64,000 nucleotides of DNA, taken from Paracoccaceae bacterium. GTDB lineage: Bacteria; Pseudomonadota; Alphaproteobacteria; Rhodobacterales; Rhodobacteraceae. The notes beneath the pieces were generated by a model. The model had not been told where the DNA came from. It did not search any database and saw nothing but the letters and a program-made list of their open reading frames with translations. Both the position numbers and the translations under genes were made by a program. The stretch's first letter is position 1; each line of letters opens with the position of its first letter. Below, piece after piece: positions 44,221 to 52,179 of the stretch. The DNA is taken from assembly GCA_011389685.1 (NCBI GenBank), contig JAABTV010000010.1, forward strand, positions 1-64,000, read 5' to 3'.

Positions 44221-44465
44221 CGCGCGATCCGCTCATACGCGCCTGGTTCTGGCTGGTGGCCCTGTCCATGGCGGGGGCGCTGATCACCCGCGCGCCGGAT
44301 GTCACCGGGCTGGCCGGGGTGATCGTGGCGATCTCTTTCGTGAAGGCGCGGCTGATCCTGCATCACTATCTCGGCCTCGCCGGCGCGCCGTCCTGGCGGC
44401 GGGGGTTTGACATGGTGGTGGCCGGGGTCTGCGTGCTGCTGGCCGCGCTGGCCCTGCTTGCCTGA
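44217..44465 (+). CDS. norF: NorF, small membrane accessory protein of nitric oxide reductase
   Basis: The 82-residue protein has three hydrophobic segments and the family stretch VIVAISFVKARLILHHYLGL, similar to subunit IV-type proteins. It is the last gene of the nor operon and overlaps norE by ATGA. Its role in NO reductase is supportive. Confidence 0.85.
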   Translation: MTRDPLIRAWFWLVALSMAGALITRAPDVTGLAGVIVAISFVKARLILHHYLGLAGAPSWRRGFDMVVAGVCVLLAALALLA

Positions 44466-44836
44466 CGCCGACTCACCCTGGATTCGCCCCCAAAACCTGT
44501 AACACCGCTCACGCGCGGGTCAGTGCGGGGCCGTGAGGGCCGGGCATAAGGGGCCCGCGCGCACATTCGGCGATCACGTTTCGCAGGGTTTTCGCCAACG
44601 CTGCCGTGATCCGTGAGTGATGTTTCAGAGGCGGTCTTTTACACGCCTATCAACGCATTGAAAACACGCTATAAAAACCCCTTCCGAACGATCAGGGGCG
44701 CAATCCGGCGCGCCCCTCGCATCCGCGCACGGCGCGGTGAGCGCAGGTGTTTTGAAATCTGCCCCGGCAAGGCGCATCTTGGTTGCAGATCAAGACAGAT
44801 CGACAAACAGATCAAGCAACCCGAAAGGAACACGAC
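44466..44836. other. Intergenic region, 371 bp
   Basis: No convincing gene is seen; a 75-codon frame at 44613-44840 runs into the next ribosome site and has no recognisable features. The right end has three near-identical CAGATCAAG/CAGATCGAC motifs (44786-44816) within arms GTTGC (44782-44786) and GCAAC (44816-44820), 16-50 bases before the next start codon. Confidence 0.6.
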
Positions 44837-45094
44837 ATGAAACTCGCATTCGCAACCCTCGCCACCATCATCGCTCTCGCCACCGGCGCCTCGGCCATGG
44901 TCGGCCCCTATGAACGCGCCGTGAACGAGAATGAATCCAGGCTCTTCACCGAGGGCGCACAGGCCCGCACCGGCGTCGAGACCACAAGCACCAGCCCGCA
45001 GGCGGAATACGCGGTCGGCGGTGAGAAACAGATCACCGTGTTCCCGGCCGATGCCGACGCCGGGCGCCATGTCAACGGCTATGAGGGCCGGTAA
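44837..45094 (+). CDS. Small secreted protein, first of a tandem pair
   Basis: The 85-residue product has a signal peptide (MKLAFATLATIIALATGASA) and a hydrophilic mature part of about 65 residues beginning MVGPYERAVNENESRLFTEG and ending GYEGR, including the shared KQITVF block. No cysteines and no membrane segment follow, so it is probably periplasmic or released. The ribosome site is GAAAGGAACACGAC. Family not recognised. It is followed by a close paralogue. Confidence 0.75.
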   Translation: MKLAFATLATIIALATGASAMVGPYERAVNENESRLFTEGAQARTGVETTSTSPQAEYAVGGEKQITVFPADADAGRHVNGYEGR

Positions 45095-45142
45095 GCCCCG
45101 CTGCCTCGCACAAACCCAAACGACTCCCCGAAAGGAAACGAC

Positions 45143-45400
45143 ATGAAACTCGCACTCGCAACCCTCGCCACCACCATCGCTCTCGCCACCGGCGCCTCGG
45201 CCATGGTCGGCCCCTATGAACGCGCCGTGAACGAAAACGAAACCGGGCTCTTCACCCAGGGCGCACAGGCCGAGGCCAGCACCACGAGCCACAGCAACAG
45301 CCCCGCGGTCGGCTTTACCCGCGACGGTGACAAGCAGATCACGGTGTTCATCGCCAACGACACCAAACCGAACCATCACAACGGCTTTGAGGGTCGGTAA
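45143..45400 (+). CDS. Small secreted protein, second of a tandem pair
   Basis: Paralogue of the preceding gene, also 85 residues. The first ~45 codons are nearly identical at the DNA level, including the upstream CCGAAAGGAA site, and both proteins share the closing KQITVF and GYEGR/GFEGR blocks; the middle differs (ASTTSHSNSPAVGFTRDGD against a Thr/Ser/Gln stretch). The unit was copied in tandem with a period of about 306 bases. A strong terminator follows. Function unknown. Confidence 0.78.
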   Translation: MKLALATLATTIALATGASAMVGPYERAVNENETGLFTQGAQAEASTTSHSNSPAVGFTRDGDKQITVFIANDTKPNHHNGFEGR

Positions 45401-45421
45401 CCCCCCACCCCCTCAAGCCAA

Positions 45422-45451
45422 AAAAGCGCCCGGGAATGCCCGGGCGCTTTT
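45422..45451 (+). terminator. Strong Rho-independent terminator
   Basis: A 13-bp perfect stem, AAAAGCGCCCGGG / CCCGGGCGCTTTT, with a 4-base AATG loop, ends the transcript 21 bases after the second secreted-protein gene. The symmetry of its A and T tracts would allow it to work for both directions, but trcR (minus) ends 82 bases away. Confidence 0.92.
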
Positions 45452-45532
45452 GTTTTCCAACGTGCCGTCAGCCCGTCTCGCCCGGTGCGGTCAAACCGAT
45501 CCCCGAAAACCGACCCCGGTGCGATTAGCGGA

Positions 45533-46297
45533 TCAGCCGGGTTGATCATCCTCGTCGTCATCCGACGGCAGGTTGAAGAAGCTCTCCGCGTCGCGGTAAT
45601 CGCCGTTGTCTTCCTCCTCGTCATCGTCATCGTCATCGTCGCGCGAAAGCGAAAAGGTTTCGAGACCTTCGATCGCCGTCGGAACCTTGGGTTCGGCCTC
45701 CATTCCCAGACTTTGCTCGGTCGAGACCAGCTTGCGGCGCTCGTCATCGCTCATCACCGCGCCTTCGGCGGCCTTTTTCTGGGCCGCCTTCTGCACGATC
45801 GCGTCCAGCTCGGACTGTTTGCACAGGCCAAGGGCGACCGGGTCGATCGGTTGAATGTTCCCGATGTTCCAATGCGTCCGATCGCGGATCGCCTGGATCG
45901 TCGGCTTGGTCGTGCCGACGAGTTTCGACACTTGCGCATCGGTCAGCTCGGGATGGAACTTGACCAGCCACAGGATGGCCGCCGGGCGGTCCTGGCGTTT
46001 GGACAGCGGCGTGTAGCGCGGGCCGCGGCGTTTCTCCTCGCCCACGGCGGCGGGGTTGAACTTGAGCCGGAGCTTGTGCTGCGGATCTTTCTCGGCCTTG
46101 TCGATTTCGTCCTGTGTCAGCTGGCTGTTGGCAATCGGGTCGAACCCTTTCACCCCGGCCGCCACATCGCCATCGGCAATGCCCTGAACCTCAAGCTCGT
46201 GCAGGCCGCAAAAATCCGCGATCTGCTTGAAACTGATCGTCGTGTTGTCCACCAGCCAGACAGCCGTGGCTTTGGCCATAATTGGTCTTTCACCCAT
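45533..46297 (-). CDS. trcR: TrcR-type cell cycle transcriptional regulator (DUF1013)
   Basis: TrcR/DUF1013 proteins are alphaproteobacterial transcription factors linked to cell-cycle control. The 254-residue protein has the family N-terminus MAKATAVWLVDNTTISFKQI, a helix-turn-helix context TDAQVSKLVGTTKPTIQAIR with NIQPIDPVALGLCKQSELD, and an unusually acidic C-terminus with a run of seven Asp then three Glu. The start at 46297 (MGERPIMAK) is chosen for its strong ribosome site GGAGGCGATAGA; the inner Met at 46279 is an alternative. Confidence 0.88.
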   Translation of the reverse strand: MGERPIMAKATAVWLVDNTTISFKQIADFCGLHELEVQGIADGDVAAGVKGFDPIANSQLTQDEIDKAEKDPQHKLRLKFNPAAVGEEKRRGPRYTPLSKRQDRPAAILWLVKFHPELTDAQVSKLVGTTKPTIQAIRDRTHWNIGNIQPIDPVALGLCKQSELDAIVQKAAQKKAAEGAVMSDDERRKLVSTEQSLGMEAEPKVPTAIEGLETFSLSRDDDDDDDEEEDNGDYRDAESFFNLPSDDDEDDQPG

Positions 46298-46578
46298 TCT
46301 ATCGCCTCCATAGCGCAAATCATCCCCGAACATGACTTCCTCGGGCCCTGAATTGGGCTGGCCGCCGGGGCCAAGGATCGAGTTGTCGGGGAACTCGCCG
46401 CGTATATAGTGCCGAAGAGCGTGGAAGGAAAGAGTGAATGCGTCTGCTGATTGTCCCGCTCCCTGGCTTGCCGTTCCCGTGGATGTGCCCCGATGTCGCC
46501 AAAAAAAGGCGCGGCTCCCCGCTCGGGGATGCGCCACGCCAGCCGACAATGGCCCCGCCGGGGCCGTCGGAGGAGAAC

Positions 46579-47694
46579 TTACTTGATCACCAGTTGCGGC
46601 GAGACCACGTCCAGCCCGAGCGCCCGGCCCACCGCGTAATAGGTCAGTTGCCCGGCATGCACGTTGAGCCCGTTCAACAGGTGCGGATCATCGGCGCAGG
46701 CCTGTTTCCAGCCCTTGTCGGCCAGCGCCAGCATGAACGGCATGGTCGCATTGCCAAGCGCGATGGTCGAGGTGCGCGCCACCGCGCCCGGCATGTTGGC
46801 GACACAGTAATGCATGATCCCGTCGACCTCGTAGATCGGATCGGCATGGGTGGTCGCGCGCGACGTCTCGAAACAGCCGCCCTGGTCGATCGCGACATCG
46901 ACAAGCGCCGCGCCCGCCTTCATCGTCGCAAGCTGGTCGCGGCGGATCAGCTTGGGCGCCGCCGCCCCGGGGATGAGAACCGCGCCCACCACCATGTCGG
47001 CATCGGCCACCAGTTCGGCGGTATAGCCCTTCGAGGCATAGCCGGTCTTGAACTCGCCTCGGAACGCGTCATCGAGATAGCGCAGCCGCGCCAGCGACAT
47101 GTCGAGCACGGTCACATCCGCCCCCATCCCCGCCGCCACGCGCGCCGCATGGGTGCCCACGACACCGCCGCCGATCACCACGATTTTGGCCGGCCCGACA
47201 CCGGGCACACCGCCCATCAGAACGCCACGCCCGCCATTGGCCTTTTGCAGCGTCCAGGCCCCGACCTGCGGCGCAAGCTTGCCGGCGACCTCGGACATCG
47301 GCGCCAGCAGCGGCAACCCGCCGCGATCGTCGGTCACGGTTTCATAGGCAATCGCAGTGCAGCCCGATTCGAGCAGGTCGCGGGTCTGATCGGGGTCGGG
47401 GGCAAGATGCAGATAGGTGAAGAGCACCTGCCCCTCGCGCAGCATCTTGCGTTCGGGGGCTTGCGGCTCCTTGACCTTCACGATCATCTCGGCGCTGGCA
47501 AACACCGCTTCCGCGCTGCCGAGAATGCTGGCGCCGGCCGCGATATAGGCGTCGTCGTCAAACCCCGCACCCAGCCCGGCGCCGGTCTCGATCACCACCT
47601 CGTGGCCATGGGCGACGGCCTCCTGTGCGGCGACAGGGGTCATGCCGACGCGAAACTCCTGCGGCTTGATTTCCCTGGGGCATCCGATCTTCAT
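46579..47694 (-). CDS. ald: Alanine dehydrogenase
   Basis: Ald interconverts L-alanine with pyruvate and ammonia using NAD. The 371-residue protein starts MKIGCPREIKPQEFRVGMTP, has substrate-site LREGQVLFTYLHLAPD, the NAD-binding VVIGGGVVGTHAARVAAGMG, and VDVAIDQGGCFETSRATTHA, all typical. The longer frame continuing to 48321 crosses the divergent gene and is not real. It faces an Lrp-type regulator across a 138-bp promoter region containing a palindromic operator. Confidence 0.96.
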   Translation of the reverse strand: MKIGCPREIKPQEFRVGMTPVAAQEAVAHGHEVVIETGAGLGAGFDDDAYIAAGASILGSAEAVFASAEMIVKVKEPQAPERKMLREGQVLFTYLHLAPDPDQTRDLLESGCTAIAYETVTDDRGGLPLLAPMSEVAGKLAPQVGAWTLQKANGGRGVLMGGVPGVGPAKIVVIGGGVVGTHAARVAAGMGADVTVLDMSLARLRYLDDAFRGEFKTGYASKGYTAELVADADMVVGAVLIPGAAAPKLIRRDQLATMKAGAALVDVAIDQGGCFETSRATTHADPIYEVDGIMHYCVANMPGAVARTSTIALGNATMPFMLALADKGWKQACADDPHLLNGLNVHAGQLTYYAVGRALGLDVVSPQLVIK

Positions 47695-47792
47695 GGCGGT
47701 CTCCTCCCGATCCTCTTGCCCGACAGGGTGCCACATTTCGGGCGCAAGGTGCTTGGAATCTGACGCTGCGTCACTGGACCAAACCGAAGATT

Positions 47793-47820
47793 CTTCGATA
47801 TATGATCGTATATGTCGAAG
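47793..47820. promoter_or_regulatory. Palindromic operator between ald and its regulator
   Basis: A 28-bp near-palindrome with outer arms CTTCGA/TCGAAG, inner arms ATAT/ATAT and a 6-base centre lies 98 bases before the ald start and overlaps the ribosome site of the Lrp-type gene. Lrp/AsnC proteins commonly autoregulate and activate a divergent amino acid gene, so this is a plausible binding site. Confidence 0.6.
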
Positions 47821-47832
47821 GAGTGTGCGCCA

Positions 47833-48291
47833 ATGTCGCTCGATGCAATCGATCGCCGTATCCTCAACGTGCTGCAACGCAAGGGCCGGATGTCCAATTC
47901 CGATCTGAGCGAGGCGGTCAACCTGTCGCCCAGCGCCTGCCACAGGCGGGTGCAGCGGCTGGAGGCCGAGAAGTTCATCCGCGATTATGTCGCGCTGCTC
48001 GATCCGCGCAAGATCGGGCTGCCCACCACCGTCTTTGTCGAGATCACGCTTCAGGGCCAGGCCGACGAGGTGCTCGATGCCTTCGAAAAGGCCGTGGCGC
48101 GGATACCGGATGTTCTGGAATGTCACCTGATGGCAGGCACGGCGGATTATATCCTCAAGGTGGTGGCCGAGAACACCGACGATTTCGCCCGCATCCACCG
48201 CCAGCACCTGTCGCGCCTGCCCGGCGTGGCGCAGATGCAATCGAGCTTTGCCCTGCGCACCGTGTTCCGCACCACCGCCCTGCCGGTGTGA
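47833..48291 (+). CDS. Lrp/AsnC family regulator, probable AldR
   Basis: The 152-residue protein has an N-terminal helix-turn-helix (LDAIDRRILNVLQRKGRMSN followed by LSPSACHRRVQRLEAEKFI) and a C-terminal RAM ligand domain (VLECHLMAGTADYILKVVAE). Its divergence from ald suggests it activates alanine catabolism in response to alanine. The Met at 47833 is preferred over 47812: the latter falls inside the palindrome, and AAGGAG precedes 47833 by a good distance. Confidence 0.85.
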   Translation: MSLDAIDRRILNVLQRKGRMSNSDLSEAVNLSPSACHRRVQRLEAEKFIRDYVALLDPRKIGLPTTVFVEITLQGQADEVLDAFEKAVARIPDVLECHLMAGTADYILKVVAENTDDFARIHRQHLSRLPGVAQMQSSFALRTVFRTTALPV

Positions 48292-48391
48292 CACTCTGCA
48301 TTTGACGCAAAAGCACGGCATTTCAGGCGTGGCCGGTTAACCCGCCGGTCGTCGCCCGGGGCTAAGGTGGCTCGATCCCCGGGACGATACC

Positions 48392-49315
48392 ATGCCACTC
48401 AGTTTTCACGCCAAGGACCATGAATTCGGTGTCGCGACAGGCGCCAATGTGAACTCCGGCCCGGGCGCGTCAACCTTCGATGGCCCCCCCGGCGACAGCC
48501 GCGGCCTGATCCTCACCGCCACGGCGGGGAGCGGGCCCGACCCGCGCGGGTTCGGGGCGGGCGATGGCGTGGCCGTGATCTTCACACGCAATGGCACCGC
48601 CACCATGATCGAGGATGCGGTCCTGATCCGCCGCGACACCACCGGCAACGGCGACCCGGCCCTCGTGTTCGAAGGCCACGACACCGGCGGCACCCTCACC
48701 CAGGTGTTCTGGTCGCCCGGCTTCGACCTCGCGGGATGGTTCAGGGACCGTTGCAATCCGCAGTCCCGGCCCGGGTTCCATACGACCGACCGGATGGCAG
48801 GGCGCTCCGAGCGCGTCATCGGCTTCACCGCCGAGACCCGCATCGCCACCGCGATGGGCGGCGTCGCGGCGGGCGAGTTGTGGGTGGGCGATCGCGTGGC
48901 GACGCTCGACGCCGGGCCACAGCCCGTGATCCGCATCACTGAACGGCGCATGTCGGGGCGCAGGGCGGGCGCACCGGTGCTGTTTGCCCCGGGCACCATC
49001 GGCAACCACGCGCCGCTCCGGCTGGCTCAGAACCACCGCGTTCTGATCCACCCGCCCCGGCCCGGAACGATTGGCGCCACATTCGGCGATCTGGTGCCCG
49101 CAAGGGCGCTGATCGACGGGGTCGCGGTGCGGCTCGATCCCTGCGACGCGGTGCATTACGTGCATCTGTCGCTGCCCGGCCGCCACCTGCCCTTCGCCGA
49201 AGGCGCGGCTTGCGAATGCCTGTTTCCCGATGACCCCACCGGCGACATCTTCCAGCCGCCCGCTTGCGCTTCGACTTCCTCGCCCCCGGCGCGGCCATGC
49301 GCGGTCGTTCCCTGA
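48392..49315 (+). CDS. Hint domain-containing protein with altered catalytic site
   Basis: The 307-residue protein has a Gly/Asp-rich N-terminal part (residues 1-140) and a Hint_2-type domain (about 147-280): VIGFTAETRIATAMGGVAAG, LWVGDRVATLDAG, NHAPLRLAQNHRVLIHP and VHYVHLSLPGRHLPF. The family normally begins with a nucleophilic Cys (xxCFTPGTxI); here the position is Gly, so autocatalytic processing is unlikely. Such proteins are frequent in Rhodobacteraceae and often exported without signal peptide; function is unknown. The final ~20 residues (QPPACASTSSPPARPCAVVP) do not look family-like and could reflect a frameshift. Confidence 0.75.
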   Translation: MPLSFHAKDHEFGVATGANVNSGPGASTFDGPPGDSRGLILTATAGSGPDPRGFGAGDGVAVIFTRNGTATMIEDAVLIRRDTTGNGDPALVFEGHDTGGTLTQVFWSPGFDLAGWFRDRCNPQSRPGFHTTDRMAGRSERVIGFTAETRIATAMGGVAAGELWVGDRVATLDAGPQPVIRITERRMSGRRAGAPVLFAPGTIGNHAPLRLAQNHRVLIHPPRPGTIGATFGDLVPARALIDGVAVRLDPCDAVHYVHLSLPGRHLPFAEGAACECLFPDDPTGDIFQPPACASTSSPPARPCAVVP

Positions 49316-49374
49316 GGCGCTCCGCCCGCGCGCCGCCAGTTTCCAGAAAACTACATTTCAAACAGACAGGCGGG

Positions 49375-49437
49375 TGCTGCCCTTTCGTCGGGCGTCAGCC
49401 GAACCCCAGTCGTCCCGTGCCGGACGATAGGGCAGCA
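49375..49437. repeat. 63-bp inverted repeat
   Basis: Arms TGCTGCCCTTTCGTC (49375-49389) and GACGATAGGGCAGCA (49423-49437) pair over 15 bases with one mismatch, separated by 33 bases. It is not associated with a U tract. It may be a structured RNA, a remnant of a small mobile element, or chance. Confidence 0.7.
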
Positions 49438-49528
49438 CATGGCCGCGGTCGGGTGCTCACCACGTCAGTGCAGGGCAGTTTATCTTGCAACGTCTTTCCC
49501 TGCTTGAAGTGACGCGCGACCCATCAAA

Positions 49529-49557
49529 AGCACCCGGCCGGGGGGCGGCCAGGTGCT
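49529..49557 (-). terminator. Candidate terminator of the pheST operon
   Basis: On the minus strand AGCACC-T-GGCC, a 7-base loop, GGCC-G-GGTGCT is followed by TTTGATGG. The stem has one mismatch. It lies about 225 bases after the pheT stop in the direction of transcription. Confidence 0.55.
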
Positions 49558-49782
49558 GCCCGGGCGGCTGCGCCGCCGTTCCGGGCGGGGCAAATTCGAT
49601 CAAACGCGACATTCTATAAACCAAGGTTAACCCGTTCTTGCGCGCGCAGGGTTAACCCGGCGCGACCCGAGAATCCCGGCAGCCGGATGGCAGCCGGGCG
49701 GCAGCCGAGAGTCACCCCCCCGATTCGCCCCCCGGTTAACCACCGGCGAAAACCCACCGCAGAGGGCGGGCCTTCGACCGTT

Positions 49783-52179
49783 TCAGCCGCGCAAAACGCC
49801 GCCCGTGGCCTTGGCAACCTTCTCGATGATCCTGCCACCGACCGCTTCGATCTCGCTCTCGGTCAGGGTCTTGTCGCGCGGCTGCATCCGCACGGTGAGG
49901 GCCAGCGATTTCTTGCCCTCGCCCAGGCTCCCGCCGATGAATTCATCGAACACACGCACATTCTCGATCAGCGTCTTGTCGGCCCCCATCGCCGCGTTGA
50001 CCAGCGCCTGCGCCTCGACTTGCGCATCGACGACAAAGGCGAAATCGCGCTCGACCGCCTGCAAATCGCTGGCCTCCAGCGCGGGACGCGTGGCGTTCTG
50101 CCTGCGCGGTGCGGGCACCTCGTCGGGCCAGATGGTAAAGCCCATGGCAGGCCCCTTCACATCCATCGCCTTCAAGACCTTGGGATGAATTTCCCCAAAG
50201 ATTCCAAGCACCTTCCTGGGGCCGAGACAGATCTTGCCATGCCGCCCCGGATGCCACCAGGCCGGGCCGTCGCGCAGGATCTGCACCTTGGCGGGCGCGC
50301 CGATTGCGGCCAGCACCGCCTCGATATCGGCCTTGGCGTCATAAAGATCGACCGCCCGCGCCGCGCCGTGCACATCCTTGGCGCCCGTCCGCCCGACCAG
50401 CAGGCCCGAGACTTGGCTGTGCTGCTCTTCCGGCTCGCCCCCATGAAAGGCCGGGCCGACCTCGAAGAGGGCAAGGTCATGGAACCCCCGCGCCTGGTTG
50501 CGCGCCGCCGCCTGCAACAGACCGGGCAACAGGTCGGGCCGCATATGGCTCATTTCCGAAGAGATCGGGTTGTCGAGCATGGTCGCATCCGTGCCCCCGC
50601 CGAACAGCGCCGCAGACGCCCGGTCGATGAAGGAATAGGTCACGCATTCGTTGTAACCTAGCGATGCACAAACCCGCCGCGCCGCCTGTTCGCGCCGCTG
50701 ATGCAGCGACAAGACCGGCTTCGGCACACCGACCTGCGTTCGGCGCATTGGGAGTCCCTTAAGCTTCGTTAACGAAGCAATACGCGCGACCTCCTCCACG
50801 AGGTCCGCCTCGCCCATCACGTCGGGCCGCCAGCTCGGCACATGCGCCATGTTGCCCTCAAGCCGAAAGCCCAGCTTGGTCAGGGTCTGGCGCTGCTCGC
50901 TCTCGGGGATATCCATGCCCACAAGGCTGATCACCCGCGCCGGGTCGAGCTTGTAGGCGCGGCTCACATCCGGCACCGCGCCCGCAACGACCACCTTCGA
51001 CGGCGTGCCGCCGCACAGCTCGATGATCATCTGCGTGGCCAGTTCCACCGCCGGCATGTTGAACGCCGGGTCGATCCCCCGCTCGTTGCGATAGCGCGCA
51101 TCCGAATTGATCTTGAGCGCCCGGCCCGCATAGGCCACCTGCACATGATCCCACACCGCCGCCTCAAGAAAGACATCACTGGTTTCCATGGTGCAGCCCG
51201 TCTCCAGCCCGCCCATGATTCCGGCAATGGATTCAACGCCTTGATCGTCCGAAATCACGATCTGCCCATCCGAGAGCGTGTATTCCTTTTCGTCCAGCGC
51301 CAGCAGTTTCTCGCCATCCTTCGCCCGCCGGATGCGCAGATCGCCCTGCACCTTGGCGGCGTCGAACACATGCAACGGGCGGTTCTGGTCGAAGGTGAAG
51401 AAGTTGGTCACATCCACCAGTTTCGATATCGGGCGCAGCCCGATCGCGCGCAGCCGGTCCTGCAACCATTGCGGGCTCGGCCCGTTCTCGACCCCCCGGA
51501 TCAGCCGCCCGGCGAAGACGTGACAGCCATCGCGCGTATCCTCGTCAATGGTCACGTTGATCGGGCTGGGAAATTCACCGGCGATTTCAATCTCTTTCGC
51601 GGGTTTCAGCGTGCCCAGCCCGCGCGCCGCCAGATCACGCGCGATCCCCCGCACGCCCAGCGCATCGGGCCGGTTCGGCGTGATCGCGATCTCGATCACC
51701 GGGTCGACCTTGGCCGGATCGTTCACCGCCAGCCAGTCGATGAAACGCTCGCCCACCTCGCCGCTGGGCAGTTCGATAATGCCGTCATGCTCTTCGGAAA
51801 GCTCCATCTCGCGCTCGGAACACATCATCCCGTGGCTTTCCACGCCGCGGATCTTGCCCACGCTCAGCGTGGTGTCGATGCCCGGCACGTAATCGCCCGG
51901 CTTGGCGATCACCGCGATGATCCCCTCGCGTGCATTGGGTGCACCGCAAACGATCTGCTTCTCGCCCTCGTCGGTCTCGACCATGCAAACGCGCAGCCGG
52001 TCGGCATCCGGGTGCTGTTCGGCCGATATGACCCGGCCCAGCGTGAAATTCCCGAGCTTGTCCAGCGGGTTGGTGATCTCTTCGACCTCGAGACCAAGGT
52101 CGGTCAGCGCCTCGGCAATCTCGTCCACGCTGGCCTGCGTGTCCAGATGATCCTTGAGCCAGGAGAGGGTGAATTTCAT
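49783..52179 (-). CDS. pheT: Phenylalanyl-tRNA synthetase beta subunit PheT
   Basis: PheT is the large subunit of the heterotetramer that charges tRNA-Phe. The 798-residue protein has the N-terminal [20 protein letters not shown], the EMAP-like tRNA-binding domain (LDKLGNFTLGRVISAEQHPD and CGAPNAREG), B5/B3-4 editing regions, and the C-terminal anticodon-binding FDX-ACB domain (LQAVERDFAFVVDAQVEAQA). Unusually, an unrelated gene separates it from pheS, to which it is joined by an ATGA overlap (52176-52179). Confidence 0.97.
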   Translation of the reverse strand: MKFTLSWLKDHLDTQASVDEIAEALTDLGLEVEEITNPLDKLGNFTLGRVISAEQHPDADRLRVCMVETDEGEKQIVCGAPNAREGIIAVIAKPGDYVPGIDTTLSVGKIRGVESHGMMCSEREMELSEEHDGIIELPSGEVGERFIDWLAVNDPAKVDPVIEIAITPNRPDALGVRGIARDLAARGLGTLKPAKEIEIAGEFPSPINVTIDEDTRDGCHVFAGRLIRGVENGPSPQWLQDRLRAIGLRPISKLVDVTNFFTFDQNRPLHVFDAAKVQGDLRIRRAKDGEKLLALDEKEYTLSDGQIVISDDQGVESIAGIMGGLETGCTMETSDVFLEAAVWDHVQVAYAGRALKINSDARYRNERGIDPAFNMPAVELATQMIIELCGGTPSKVVVAGAVPDVSRAYKLDPARVISLVGMDIPESEQRQTLTKLGFRLEGNMAHVPSWRPDVMGEADLVEEVARIASLTKLKGLPMRRTQVGVPKPVLSLHQRREQAARRVCASLGYNECVTYSFIDRASAALFGGGTDATMLDNPISSEMSHMRPDLLPGLLQAAARNQARGFHDLALFEVGPAFHGGEPEEQHSQVSGLLVGRTGAKDVHGAARAVDLYDAKADIEAVLAAIGAPAKVQILRDGPAWWHPGRHGKICLGPRKVLGIFGEIHPKVLKAMDVKGPAMGFTIWPDEVPAPRRQNATRPALEASDLQAVERDFAFVVDAQVEAQALVNAAMGADKTLIENVRVFDEFIGGSLGEGKKSLALTVRMQPRDKTLTESEIEAVGGRIIEKVAKATGGVLRG

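Larger units (their letters stand above)
49316..49782. other. Intergenic region with inverted repeats, 467 bp
   Basis: No convincing gene. It holds a 63-bp inverted repeat (49375-49437), a terminator-like hairpin for the minus strand (49529-49557), and three copies of the palindrome GGTTAACC at 49625, 49650 and 49734. A frame at 49264-49512 has no ribosome site or family features. Confidence 0.6.

Noticed and set aside
44613-44840. 75-codon frame before the tandem secreted pair
   Set aside because: It overlaps the ribosome site and start of a well-supported gene and has no recognisable feature.
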